The translations under genes were made by a program, and so were the position numbers. This document shows positions 37,925 through 45,284 of a stretch of DNA of 64,000 nt, piece after piece. The DNA is from Gordonia sihwensis NBRC 108236 (GTDB lineage: Bacteria; Actinomycetota; Actinomycetes; Mycobacteriales; Mycobacteriaceae): positions 25,073 through 89,072 of the forward strand of contig NZ_BANU01000027.1 in NCBI RefSeq assembly GCF_000333035.1. Reading direction: 5' to 3'. How positions within the stretch are numbered: position 1 is the first letter of the stretch; every line of letters begins with the position of its first letter. The notes below the pieces were generated by a model. The model saw nothing but the letters and a program-made list of their open reading frames with translations. It searched no databases and was not told where the DNA came from.

Positions 37925-39066
37925 GGATTCTCCCCTCCGGAGACGTCGACGGGCTCCTCCAGGAGCCAGTCCTGATCGAGGCCCTCCTGGGGCCGGAAAC
38001 TCACCGCGGTGTTCGCGAAGGCCAGCAGCGGGACGGCGAGCAGGCCGCCGACGATTCCCGCGACCATCAGGCCGATCGCGATCACCAGGATCACCGCCAC
38101 GGGGTGCAGCTTCACCGAACGCCCGAGCAGGAAGGGCTGCAGCACATGCCCTTCCACCTGCATCACGACGATCAGCACGACCACCACCAGCACCGCGGTG
38201 AACCAGCCGTGCGTGGCCAGCGCGACGAGGACCGCGAGCGATCCCGCGGCGACCGATCCGACGATCGGGATGAACGCGCCGAGGAAGATCAGCGCCATCA
38301 ACGGCATCACCATCGGCACCCGCAGGATCGCCAGGCCGATGCCGATGAATACGGCGTCGATGAACGCCACCAGCACCGTCGCGCGGACGTACGACTGCAG
38401 CGTCCGGTAGCCGGCGTCGCCCGCCCCGCGCACGTGCTCCCGGTGCGCCGACGGCACGATCCTCGTCACGAACTCCCAGATGCGGTGGCCGTCGTACAGG
38501 AAGAAGATCAGCAGGAAGACCGTCAGCAGTGCGGCCGTCACCAGTTTGGTGGCGACGGTTGCGGTGTCGAGGGCTCCGGTCGCGATGCTGGCCTCGTGAG
38601 CCTTGAGCCAGTCGATCATGTCGTTGCTGACGTTGCGCAGGTTCTCCGAGTCCATGTGCAGCGGCCCGGTCTCGAGCCAGTTGCGGGTCTTGGAGATGGA
38701 ATCGGCGATGTCGCCCGACATCCGAGGGATGCCCACGATCAGCTGCTGAACGACGAAGGTGAGTCCGGCGGCGATGATCGCGAAGGTCGCGACCACCGCG
38801 GTGAGAACCCCCACTGATCGCGGGATCCGGTGCCGCTCAAGCCATCCCACCAACGGCACGAGGAGCGCCGAGAGCAGGATCGCGACGGCGACCGGGACGA
38901 AGACCTCCTGTGCGAAGAGGAAGAGCTTGCCGAGCGCGTACAGCCCCGCGGCGAGGATCAACAGACGCCAGGTCCACGCGGCGGCCGCGCGAACGCCCGG
39001 ATGGACCTGTGCTGCGGCCCACGACGGGTCGTTCGGGGACGGGCGGTCGCCCGGTTCGGCGCTCAC
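37921..39066 (-). CDS. AI-2E/PerM-family membrane permease
   Basis: The 381 residues have about eight transmembrane helices in the PF01594 pattern: paired N-terminal helices (WRLLILAAGLYALGKLFLFA; VFVPVAVAILLSALLVPLVG), a soluble amphipathic segment (about 120-170), a central block with RATVLVAFIDAVFIGIGLAI and a C-terminal half with FIPIVGSVAAGSLAVLVALA and HPVAVILVIAIGLMVAGIVG. Substrates vary in this family and cannot be read. Its stop overlaps the poxB start, so the two are co-expressed; acetate or another overflow product is a possible but unproven cargo. Confidence 0.88.
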   Translation of the reverse strand: MSAEPGDRPSPNDPSWAAAQVHPGVRAAAAWTWRLLILAAGLYALGKLFLFAQEVFVPVAVAILLSALLVPLVGWLERHRIPRSVGVLTAVVATFAIIAAGLTFVVQQLIVGIPRMSGDIADSISKTRNWLETGPLHMDSENLRNVSNDMIDWLKAHEASIATGALDTATVATKLVTAALLTVFLLIFFLYDGHRIWEFVTRIVPSAHREHVRGAGDAGYRTLQSYVRATVLVAFIDAVFIGIGLAILRVPMVMPLMALIFLGAFIPIVGSVAAGSLAVLVALATHGWFTAVLVVVVLIVVMQVEGHVLQPFLLGRSVKLHPVAVILVIAIGLMVAGIVGGLLAVPLLAFANTAVSFRPQEGLDQDWLLEEPVDVSGGENP

Positions 39067-39125
39067 ACGGCGAGCTTACTTGGGCTCGGCGATCCGCGAG
39101 CGGTGTCGAGGCCGCCGATCCGCCG

Positions 39126-40214
39126 TCAGAACCGCACGGTCACCGGCGACGCCTGCCCCAGCGACAGCGCGGCGAGGGAGACGGGAGTGATCCCCGAGCG
39201 GAAGGCGGCGGCGATCGCCGTGACGTCCTCACCGCGCGAGAGCCGCTCCACCTGCGACCGCGTGAGCGTCAGATCGGCGACATCGACACGCCGCAGAACG
39301 TCGTCACCGTTCATGTCGGTGGTGGACGTGCGCATGCTCAGCACCGCGCGGGTGCCGTCGACACGGATGATCGGATCGGCGAGCGCGATCTCGAGCAGGT
39401 GGAACTTCGTGGACGCGACGACGGTTCCGCGGTACCGCAGTTCTCCCCGCCCGTTGCGGACCGTGTTCTCGGCGAGCGCGAACAACATCGCTCCCGCGTC
39501 GTCCACCCCCGCGCCGCCGCTCCCCGACAGCGCACCCGAGGTGGTGCCGCGGACGGTCTGCGCGAAGCTCGGCGAATACGCCCACACCAGGTTCTTCGGT
39601 GCGGGCTGAGGCGTGTTCGGGCCCGGCTGCGTCGAATAGTCGAGCGGCACCGACAGCTCCTGGGCCGCGTTCACCGCGTCCGCAGCGCCGAAGGTGTAGA
39701 TGCCCCAGCGGCCGCCGGCCGGCGAGGTCTTCGGCGTGGCCAGCGTGATGCGGGCGGTGAACTCGCCGCTGCGGCTCAGCGGCACCCACTGCTGCCGGAC
39801 GGTGCGGCGCATGTCGAACGGAACGTCGGGCACCCGGTCGAGCGCGTCGCGCGAGAGCACCCACTTGGTCTGGGCTCGGACGGTGGTCCGCGACGATTCG
39901 GGAGCTCCCTGCGACGGCCGCCAATCCGGCGCGAACGCACCGAAGGTCACGAACGTCCCGTGCGGCACGCCCGGCGGGACCGGAACCGGAAGACCGGAGG
40001 TGTTGGCGCGCGGATCGAAGCCGGTGCCCTTGACGACCACCTGATCGCCGGGGTGCAGTCGCGTCGCGCCGGCCGGGGTGACCCCGTCGGCGAGGAACAC
40101 CTCGATGGCGGGCTTCCACGTCTTGGCGTCGGCAGTCCCTACGCAGAATGCGGTCAGCGACAGTGCCGTCAGGCCGGCGGCGAACAGCACGGCCACCCGA
40201 AGGAGCTTGTTCAT
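39126..40214 (-). CDS. Exported HtaA-domain haem-binding-type protein
   Basis: The 362 residues begin with a signal peptide (MNKLLRVAVLFAAGLTALSL; cleavage near ADA-KTW). The N-terminal domain (about 31-200) is beta-rich with HPGDQVVVKGTGFDPRANTS. The HtaA-like domain spans about 205-315: NLVWAYSPSFAQTVRG, GELRYRGTVVASTKFHLLEI and ALADPIIRVDGTRAVLSMRT. HtaA-domain proteins of corynebacteria bind haem at the surface and pass it to HmuT. An iron box overlaps the start codon. No hmuTUV genes are in the window and no C-terminal anchor is evident, so it may be secreted. Confidence 0.78.
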   Translation of the reverse strand: MNKLLRVAVLFAAGLTALSLTAFCVGTADAKTWKPAIEVFLADGVTPAGATRLHPGDQVVVKGTGFDPRANTSGLPVPVPPGVPHGTFVTFGAFAPDWRPSQGAPESSRTTVRAQTKWVLSRDALDRVPDVPFDMRRTVRQQWVPLSRSGEFTARITLATPKTSPAGGRWGIYTFGAADAVNAAQELSVPLDYSTQPGPNTPQPAPKNLVWAYSPSFAQTVRGTTSGALSGSGGAGVDDAGAMLFALAENTVRNGRGELRYRGTVVASTKFHLLEIALADPIIRVDGTRAVLSMRTSTTDMNGDDVLRRVDVADLTLTRSQVERLSRGEDVTAIAAAFRSGITPVSLAALSLGQASPVTVRF

Positions 40215-40232
40215 GAGCCGAGCCTAACCTAT
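40214..40232 (-). promoter_or_regulatory. IdeR/DtxR iron box at the HtaA-type gene
   Basis: On the minus strand ATAGGTTAGGCTCGGCTCA matches 14 of 19 positions of the IdeR/DtxR consensus, with the run TAGGTTAGGCT identical. Its last base touches the ATG, so a bound repressor would cover promoter and start. Iron-dependent repression is likely. Confidence 0.65.
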
Positions 40233-40332
40233 GTCCACTTCCGGTCGAATGGGGCTTAAGTCCCGCGACCGAGACTGCACCGCGTGCCGATTTCTTCAAG
40301 AACGCGGCGACGCACGGGCCGACACTGGAGAC

Positions 40333-40725
40333 ATGAACGAGAGAAAAGACACCAACATCTGGGCAGGCATCACCTCCGACGACCCCGTCGCACTGCGCGA
40401 ATGGCTCGAATCCATCGGCTTCGAACCCGGAATCCTCGTGGAGGGCGACGGCGACGGCGAGGTCCTGCATTCGGAGATGCTCTGGCCCGACGGAGGACGG
40501 GTCATGGTCCACTCCGCGTGCAAGAAGGACACGACGTTCTCCACTCCGGTCGGATCGGCCTCCCTCTACGTGGTCGTCACCGACCCCGACGCCGTGTACG
40601 CGAAGGCGACGGCGATCGGTGCGCGACTGGTCCGCGACATGGCGGAGGAGGACTATGGATCACGAGGGTTCTCCGTCGCCGACCCGGAGGGGAACACATG
40701 GAGCTTCGGAACCTACGCGGGCTGA
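40333..40725 (+). CDS. VOC-family (glyoxalase/bleomycin-resistance-like) protein
   Basis: The product has 130 residues with the beta-alpha-beta-beta-beta VOC repeat: WAGITSDDPVALREWLESIG, the metal-side VLHSEMLWPDGGRVMVHS and FSVADPEGNTWSFGTY at the C-terminus. Such proteins bind metal or sequester small toxicants. The first His/Glu pair is present (HSEM), but which residues bind metal is not certain. The following AraC gene starts inside its last 28 bases, so the two form one unit. Confidence 0.85.
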   Translation: MNERKDTNIWAGITSDDPVALREWLESIGFEPGILVEGDGDGEVLHSEMLWPDGGRVMVHSACKKDTTFSTPVGSASLYVVVTDPDAVYAKATAIGARLVRDMAEEDYGSRGFSVADPEGNTWSFGTYAG

Positions 40726-41465
40726 CCGGCGTCGGGATCGTCCCCTACGACGTGACGGGCAGCGCTCCAGGCGAGCACCTGGGGCTGCCCGGCACCAGCG
40801 CCACCCTGGTCGTCGACCTCGCCGACGGCCTCGTCCTCAGTTCCGGCGACAGCCCGGTCACCACCACCTTCCGGTGCTGTATCGCCGGGATCCACCTGCG
40901 ACCGGTCACGATCCACCACAACGGCGTCCAACGCGGCGTGCAGCTCGACCTCTCGCCGGCGGCGGTACGCGCACTGCTCGGGATGCCCGCCGGCGAGCTG
41001 GCCGGGCAGATGGTGGAACTGTCACAAATCGACACCGCGTTCGCCCGCCTACTGCACGAACGACTCGCGCAGACTCCGGCAGGCGAGCGGGGCGCGGTGT
41101 GCGCCGCGATGCTCGCCGAGACGGTCTCCGAGGACACACCGCGGTCGGACGCGTTGTCGGTCTGGGAGGTGATCGCTCGCCGCCGCGGTGATGTCACCGT
41201 TTCCGAACTGGTCGAATCGTCGGGCTGGTCGGCGCGACACCTCACCGCGATGTTCAACGCAGAGTTCGGCATCGGCCCCAAACAGGCGGCCCGCCTCACC
41301 CGATTCGAGACCGCCCGCGCACGGCTGGAGTCCGGGCACCGGGCCGTGGACGTGGCCGCATCGTGCGGTTACGCCGACCAGGCCCACATGTCACGGGAGT
41401 TCACCGAACTGACCGGATACTCGCCGCGCGCCCTGCTGAAGCGCAGGGCCGAGGAGTTCGCGTGA
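40698..41465 (+). CDS. AraC-family transcriptional regulator
   Basis: The 255 residues combine an N-terminal sensor domain (VVDLADGLVLSSGD; VQLDLSPAAVRALLGMPAGE) with a C-terminal AraC DNA-binding domain. Its two helix-turn-helix units are seen in VSELVESSGWSARHLTAMFN and VDVAASCGYADQAHMSREFT, ending LTGYSPRALL. The ATG at 40698 has GGAGGGG six bases upstream, within the VOC gene, so it overlaps that gene by 28 bases. It probably regulates the VOC gene. Confidence 0.9.
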   Translation: MELRNLRGLTGVGIVPYDVTGSAPGEHLGLPGTSATLVVDLADGLVLSSGDSPVTTTFRCCIAGIHLRPVTIHHNGVQRGVQLDLSPAAVRALLGMPAGELAGQMVELSQIDTAFARLLHERLAQTPAGERGAVCAAMLAETVSEDTPRSDALSVWEVIARRRGDVTVSELVESSGWSARHLTAMFNAEFGIGPKQAARLTRFETARARLESGHRAVDVAASCGYADQAHMSREFTELTGYSPRALLKRRAEEFA

Positions 41466-41484
41466 GCGCTGCTCCGACTGCCGG

Positions 41485-42543
41485 TCACTCCACCCGGTTC
41501 CCCGCCTCATCCCAATGCTCGGCCACCTTCTTGCTCGGCTGGACGCGCGGCGGTTCGCCCGGCATCTTCGGGTAGTTCGGCGGGTAGACCATGTCGCCGA
41601 GACCGTTCGCCTCGTCGCGCTCGACCATCTCGAGCAGGCGCTCGAGCCCCGAGTGGTGCTCGTCGATGCCCGACCACGGATCGCCGCGCCGCTCCACCAG
41701 AGCCGGGACGGTGGCGACGGTGAGATCATCGGGATCGACGTCGACCAACTCCTCCCACGTCACCGGTGCGGAGACGCGGGCGCGCGCGGACTTGCGCACC
41801 GAGTAGGGCGAGGCCATCGACCGGTCGCGCGCGTTCTGGTTGTAGTCGATGAAGATGCGGTCGCCGCGCTCCTCCTTCCACCACGACAGGGTCACGGCGG
41901 CGGGGTCGCGCCGTTCCAGTTCGCGACCGAACGCGATCACCGCGCGCCGCGTGGCGATGAAATCCCACTCCGGGCGGATCGGTACGAAGACGTGCACCCC
42001 GCGACTGCCCGAGGTCTTCACGTACCCGGTCATCCCGAGATCGTCGAGCAACGGTCTGACCAGATCGAGCGCCACCCGGCGGACGTCGTCGAAACCCTTG
42101 CCGTCCGGCGGATCGAGGTCGATCCGAAGCTGATCGGGATGGTCGTTGTCGGGCGCCATCGTCGGCCAGGTGTGGAATGTGACAGTCCCGAGGTTGGCGG
42201 CCCATACGACGTCGGCCGGGATCCGGGGGCAGAAGGCATCGCCGGTCCGCTTGGACGGGAACACGATTCGCGTGGACTGCACATGATCGGGGTGATGCTT
42301 CGGCAGGTGCTTCTGATAGATCTGCTCACCGTCCACGCCGTCCGGGAAGCGCTGCAGGAAGGTCGGGCGCCCGCCGATCGCGCCCAACAGCGGTCCGGCG
42401 AGCGCCACGCTCCGGTAATAGTCGACGAGATCGGCCTTGCGACCGCCGTGCTCGCCCAGTTCGGGGAAGTAGATCTTGTCGGGGTTGCTCAGCTTCACCT
42501 CGACCCCGTCGACGTCGAGCAGGACCGGCTTCGGTTTCGGCAT
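41485..42543 (-). CDS. LigD-type polymerase/primase (PolDom)
   Basis: This is a stand-alone archaeo-eukaryotic primase-fold polymerase of 352 residues, as in M. tuberculosis Rv3730c. Metal-binding acidic residues are in LRIDLDPPDGKGFDDV, the nucleotide-binding block in KTSGSRGVHVFVPI, and the third acidic region near ERGDRIFIDYNQNARDRSMA. These enzymes fill gaps with ribonucleotides or dNTPs in end-joining or base-excision repair. The start is one base from the stop of the ligase gene, so the two are co-transcribed. Confidence 0.92.
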   Translation of the reverse strand: MPKPKPVLLDVDGVEVKLSNPDKIYFPELGEHGGRKADLVDYYRSVALAGPLLGAIGGRPTFLQRFPDGVDGEQIYQKHLPKHHPDHVQSTRIVFPSKRTGDAFCPRIPADVVWAANLGTVTFHTWPTMAPDNDHPDQLRIDLDPPDGKGFDDVRRVALDLVRPLLDDLGMTGYVKTSGSRGVHVFVPIRPEWDFIATRRAVIAFGRELERRDPAAVTLSWWKEERGDRIFIDYNQNARDRSMASPYSVRKSARARVSAPVTWEELVDVDPDDLTVATVPALVERRGDPWSGIDEHHSGLERLLEMVERDEANGLGDMVYPPNYPKMPGEPPRVQPSKKVAEHWDEAGNRVE

Positions 42544-42544
42544 G

Positions 42545-43597
42545 TCACTGTCCTCCGGTCACGAGAACGTCGAAGACGTCGTAGGTCAGGGGCACGTCGA
42601 GCTGGTCGTAGCCACAGCTCTCCGGTTCCCGGTCGGGGCGCCACCGGAGGAACTTCACCGTGTGCCGGAATCGCTGATTCTCCATCTGGTCGTAGGCGAA
42701 CTCGGCCACCAGCTCCGGCCGGATCGGAATCCACTCGCCGCTGCCGGCCGCGCGCCAGCGGCTCACCTCGCCTTGTGCGACGCGATCCGGATCGAGCCGC
42801 ATCGGCTCGAGCATCTCCTGCAGTTCGATCCGCTTCTTGTCGGAGAACGCACTGGAACCGCCGACCATCCGCAGTTCCCCCTCGGCGTACAGCCCGAGCA
42901 GCATCGACCCGAGTCCGGTGCCCGACTTGTGAATGCGATACCCGATCACCACGCAGTCGGCGGTGCGCTTGTGCTTGACCTTGACCATCTCCCGTTTCCC
43001 CGGGACGTAGACGCCGTCGAGCCGCTTGCCCACGACGCCGTCGAGCCCGGCGCCCTCGAACGCGGTGAACCAGTCGGTCGCGACCGCCGAGTCCCGGGTG
43101 ACGCGGCTGACCTGGATGCGGTCGTCTCCGGATTCGGCAGCGGCGTCCAGCAGCGCGCTGCGCCGGACCTCGAATCGCTCCGCCGTCAGGTCCATCGAGT
43201 CGGTGGCCAGGGCGTCGAAGCCGATGAACACGGCCGGTGTCTCCTCCGCCAGTCTCGCCACGCGCGACGCCGCGGGGTGGATGCGTTGCGAGAGCGAATC
43301 CCAGTCGAGCCGGTTCACCCCGCCGATGGGCCGGGCGACGGCGACCTCGCCGTCGAGGACCACCCGCTCGGGAAGCACCGCATGCGCCGCGTCGACCAGC
43401 TCCGGAAAATAGCGGGCCAGATCCTTGCCGCCCCGCGAGGACATCACGACCTCGTCTCCGTCCCGGAAGATCAAGGCCCGGAAGCCGTCCCACTTGGGTT
43501 CGTACGACCACACCGGCTCGCCGCCGGGTTGGTCGGGCACGGCGGTGACCGCCTTGGCCAGCATCGGTTGCACGGGCGGGTTCACCGGGAGGTCCAC
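42545..43597 (-). CDS. ligC: ATP-dependent DNA ligase, LigC type
   Basis: LigC seals nicks using ATP. The adenylation lysine is in SYEPKWDGFRALIFRDGDEV, with LDGEVAVA (motif III), GFDALATDS, GVVGKRLDGVY (motif IV) and KVKHKRTADCVV (motif V). An OB-fold follows. The GTG at 43597 (MDLPVNPPVQPMLAKAVTAV) is chosen because it aligns with the N-terminus of mycobacterial LigC; a GTG at 43654, three bases after the upstream stop, is the alternative. It pairs with PolDom as in mycobacteria. No Ku gene is in the window. Confidence 0.9.
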   Translation of the reverse strand: MDLPVNPPVQPMLAKAVTAVPDQPGGEPVWSYEPKWDGFRALIFRDGDEVVMSSRGGKDLARYFPELVDAAHAVLPERVVLDGEVAVARPIGGVNRLDWDSLSQRIHPAASRVARLAEETPAVFIGFDALATDSMDLTAERFEVRRSALLDAAAESGDDRIQVSRVTRDSAVATDWFTAFEGAGLDGVVGKRLDGVYVPGKREMVKVKHKRTADCVVIGYRIHKSGTGLGSMLLGLYAEGELRMVGGSSAFSDKKRIELQEMLEPMRLDPDRVAQGEVSRWRAAGSGEWIPIRPELVAEFAYDQMENQRFRHTVKFLRWRPDREPESCGYDQLDVPLTYDVFDVLVTGGQ

Positions 43598-43657
43598 CCG
43601 TTCATCGTCGCCGAGCAACCGGTGGTTGGCAATCACCCCGGCCGTCGGCGGCACGGC

Positions 43658-44611
43658 TCAGGCGATGTCGGCGCGTTCCCGCCCGGCGCCCACTGCTCGC
43701 CGGACGAACTCCGCCACCCTGGCCACAGCGTCCCTGGTCTGCGCCGAACCGGGGACCGCGGCGGGGAAGGCGTGGATCTGACCGGCGTACAGGTGGAGTT
43801 CGTTGGTCACCCCGGCGCGGTCGAGGGCGGCGCACAGGTCCATCGCGTCCTTCTGCAGCGCCTCGCCGCGACCGCAGACGACGATCGCGGGCGGGAACAG
43901 CCGCGCCACCGCGTCGAGCGTCACGTTCAGCTCGCCGTCCAGCACCTCCGGGCCCTGGTCGTAGAACTGTCGCAGCTTCTCGATCTTCTTGATCGGCAGC
44001 ATCGCGTCGTGACGGCTCGTCCGATCGGCGCCCGGCGAGAGGTTGAGCAGCGGCGACAGCCCGACGTACGCGTCGGGGCAGGCGAGGCCGTCCCGCGCGG
44101 CGTACTCGACGATCTTGGCCGCGATGTAGCCGCCCGCCGAGTCGCCCGCGACCACCACGGCATCGAACTCGCCCGACCGCCGCAGTTCGCGGTACACCGC
44201 ATAGCCGTCGCGCACCGACGTGCCCACGCCGACTTCGGCGCACTGCCGGTAGGCGACGTTGACCACCGGCGCTCCGACCGCCCGCGCGATCGCGGCGGCG
44301 ATCGGCCGGTGGGTGTCGAGGCCGCCCGCGAGGAACGCGCCGCCGTGCGTGTACAGCACGGCGATCCGCGAATCCTCGATCCCGTCCGGCGTGATGCGCT
44401 CGACGCGAACCTCGGCGATCGTCTCCGGCGTCACGACGACGCCCCGGATCGGGCGGGCGTTCCGCGCCGCCCACTGATCGAGGACCGCCAGCCGGCGGAG
44501 GGTGGAGGGCGTCGCCGGAATGATGCGCATGAGCGTTTTGACGATCAATCGACAGAGCCAGAACACCAGGAAGGAACGGGCGTCTCGCTCATCGTGTTCA
44601 ACCAACGGCAT
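43658..44611 (-). CDS. Alpha/beta hydrolase, Abhydrolase_3 (LipF/HSL-like)
   Basis: The 317 residues carry the oxyanion motif YTHGGAFLAGG, the nucleophile elbow VVAGDSAGGYIAAKI, and a C-terminal YAGQIHAFPAAVPG with the likely catalytic His. Substrate is presumably a short- to medium-chain ester. The ATG at 44611 (MPLVEHDERDARSFLVFWLC) has GGAGG 7-8 bases upstream. The upstream extension is Arg-rich and overlaps the Lrp gene, so I reject it. It follows the Lrp gene by four bases and may be co-transcribed with it. Confidence 0.85.
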   Translation of the reverse strand: MPLVEHDERDARSFLVFWLCRLIVKTLMRIIPATPSTLRRLAVLDQWAARNARPIRGVVVTPETIAEVRVERITPDGIEDSRIAVLYTHGGAFLAGGLDTHRPIAAAIARAVGAPVVNVAYRQCAEVGVGTSVRDGYAVYRELRRSGEFDAVVVAGDSAGGYIAAKIVEYAARDGLACPDAYVGLSPLLNLSPGADRTSRHDAMLPIKKIEKLRQFYDQGPEVLDGELNVTLDAVARLFPPAIVVCGRGEALQKDAMDLCAALDRAGVTNELHLYAGQIHAFPAAVPGSAQTRDAVARVAEFVRRAVGAGRERADIA

Positions 44612-44615
44612 CGTC

Positions 44616-45140
44616 TCATCCTCCCCCACCTGCGCGCGGCGGAGTCGATCGACCCCAACCCGTCCCCTTCGCCAACTCCGCCAGCGCCGGCACCGCACGG
44701 CGCGGCAGCGGCTCGGTCAAGGTGAGCCAGGTGGTGGAGTGGATCACGCCGGGGTACCCCACGATGGTCTCGATCAGCTCCAGCAGCTCGGGCTGAGTGG
44801 CTGTCGCGACTCGCACGAGCAGATCCTCCCGCCCGGTCACCGTGTGCACCTCGATCACCTGCGGTATCTCGGTGACCTCGCGCGCGATTCTGGTGAGGCT
44901 GCCCTGCTCGGTCTCCAGCGCGAGGAAGGCCTGCACCACCAGACCCGCCTGCGCCAGGTCGATCTGTGGACGGTAGCCGGCGATCAAGCCGCCTTCTTCG
45001 AGCCGCCGGATCCTCGACTGCACCGTGTTCCTCGAGATCCCGAGAGTCGTCGACAGACTCGCCACGCCCTGGCGGGCATCCCGCTCGAGCAGTTTCAACA
45101 ACTCCACGTCGAGCTCGTCGATGCTGAGCATATTCGTCAC
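44616..45140 (-). CDS. Lrp/AsnC-family transcriptional regulator
   Basis: The 174 residues have the N-terminal HTH (LLKLLERDARQGVASLSTTL, GISRNTVQSRIRRLEEGG) and the RAM ligand-binding domain (VVQAFLALETEQGSLTRIAR; VHTVTGREDLLVRVATATQP; TTWLTLTEPLP). Lrp proteins sense amino acids. The gene diverges from the indolepyruvate oxidoreductase and amino-acid dehydrogenase genes and is the obvious regulator of them. A GTG at 45140 and an ATG at 45131 are both possible starts. Confidence 0.92.
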   Translation of the reverse strand: MTNMLSIDELDVELLKLLERDARQGVASLSTTLGISRNTVQSRIRRLEEGGLIAGYRPQIDLAQAGLVVQAFLALETEQGSLTRIAREVTEIPQVIEVHTVTGREDLLVRVATATQPELLELIETIVGYPGVIHSTTWLTLTEPLPRRAVPALAELAKGTGWGRSTPPRAGGGG

Positions 45141-45162
45141 CTCTCACTGAGATCCACGTCAC

Positions 45163-45200
45163 CAACTGAACAAATCTACCAGTTGCAGATCGATCAGTTG
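45163..45200. promoter_or_regulatory. Repeated CAACTG/CAGTTG half-sites, probable Lrp operator
   Basis: CAACTG (45163-45168) and CAGTTG (45180-45185) form an inverted pair 11 bases apart, and a further CAGTTG follows at 45195-45200. The spacing and the location between the divergent Lrp and oxidoreductase genes fit cooperative Lrp binding. Confidence 0.55.
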
Positions 45201-45284
45201 ACCACCTTGCCACCCGATGGCCACCATTTAAGCATCATCCGGTGATCCGCCTCACAGATGCGGACCGACAGATTGGTGGCCCAT

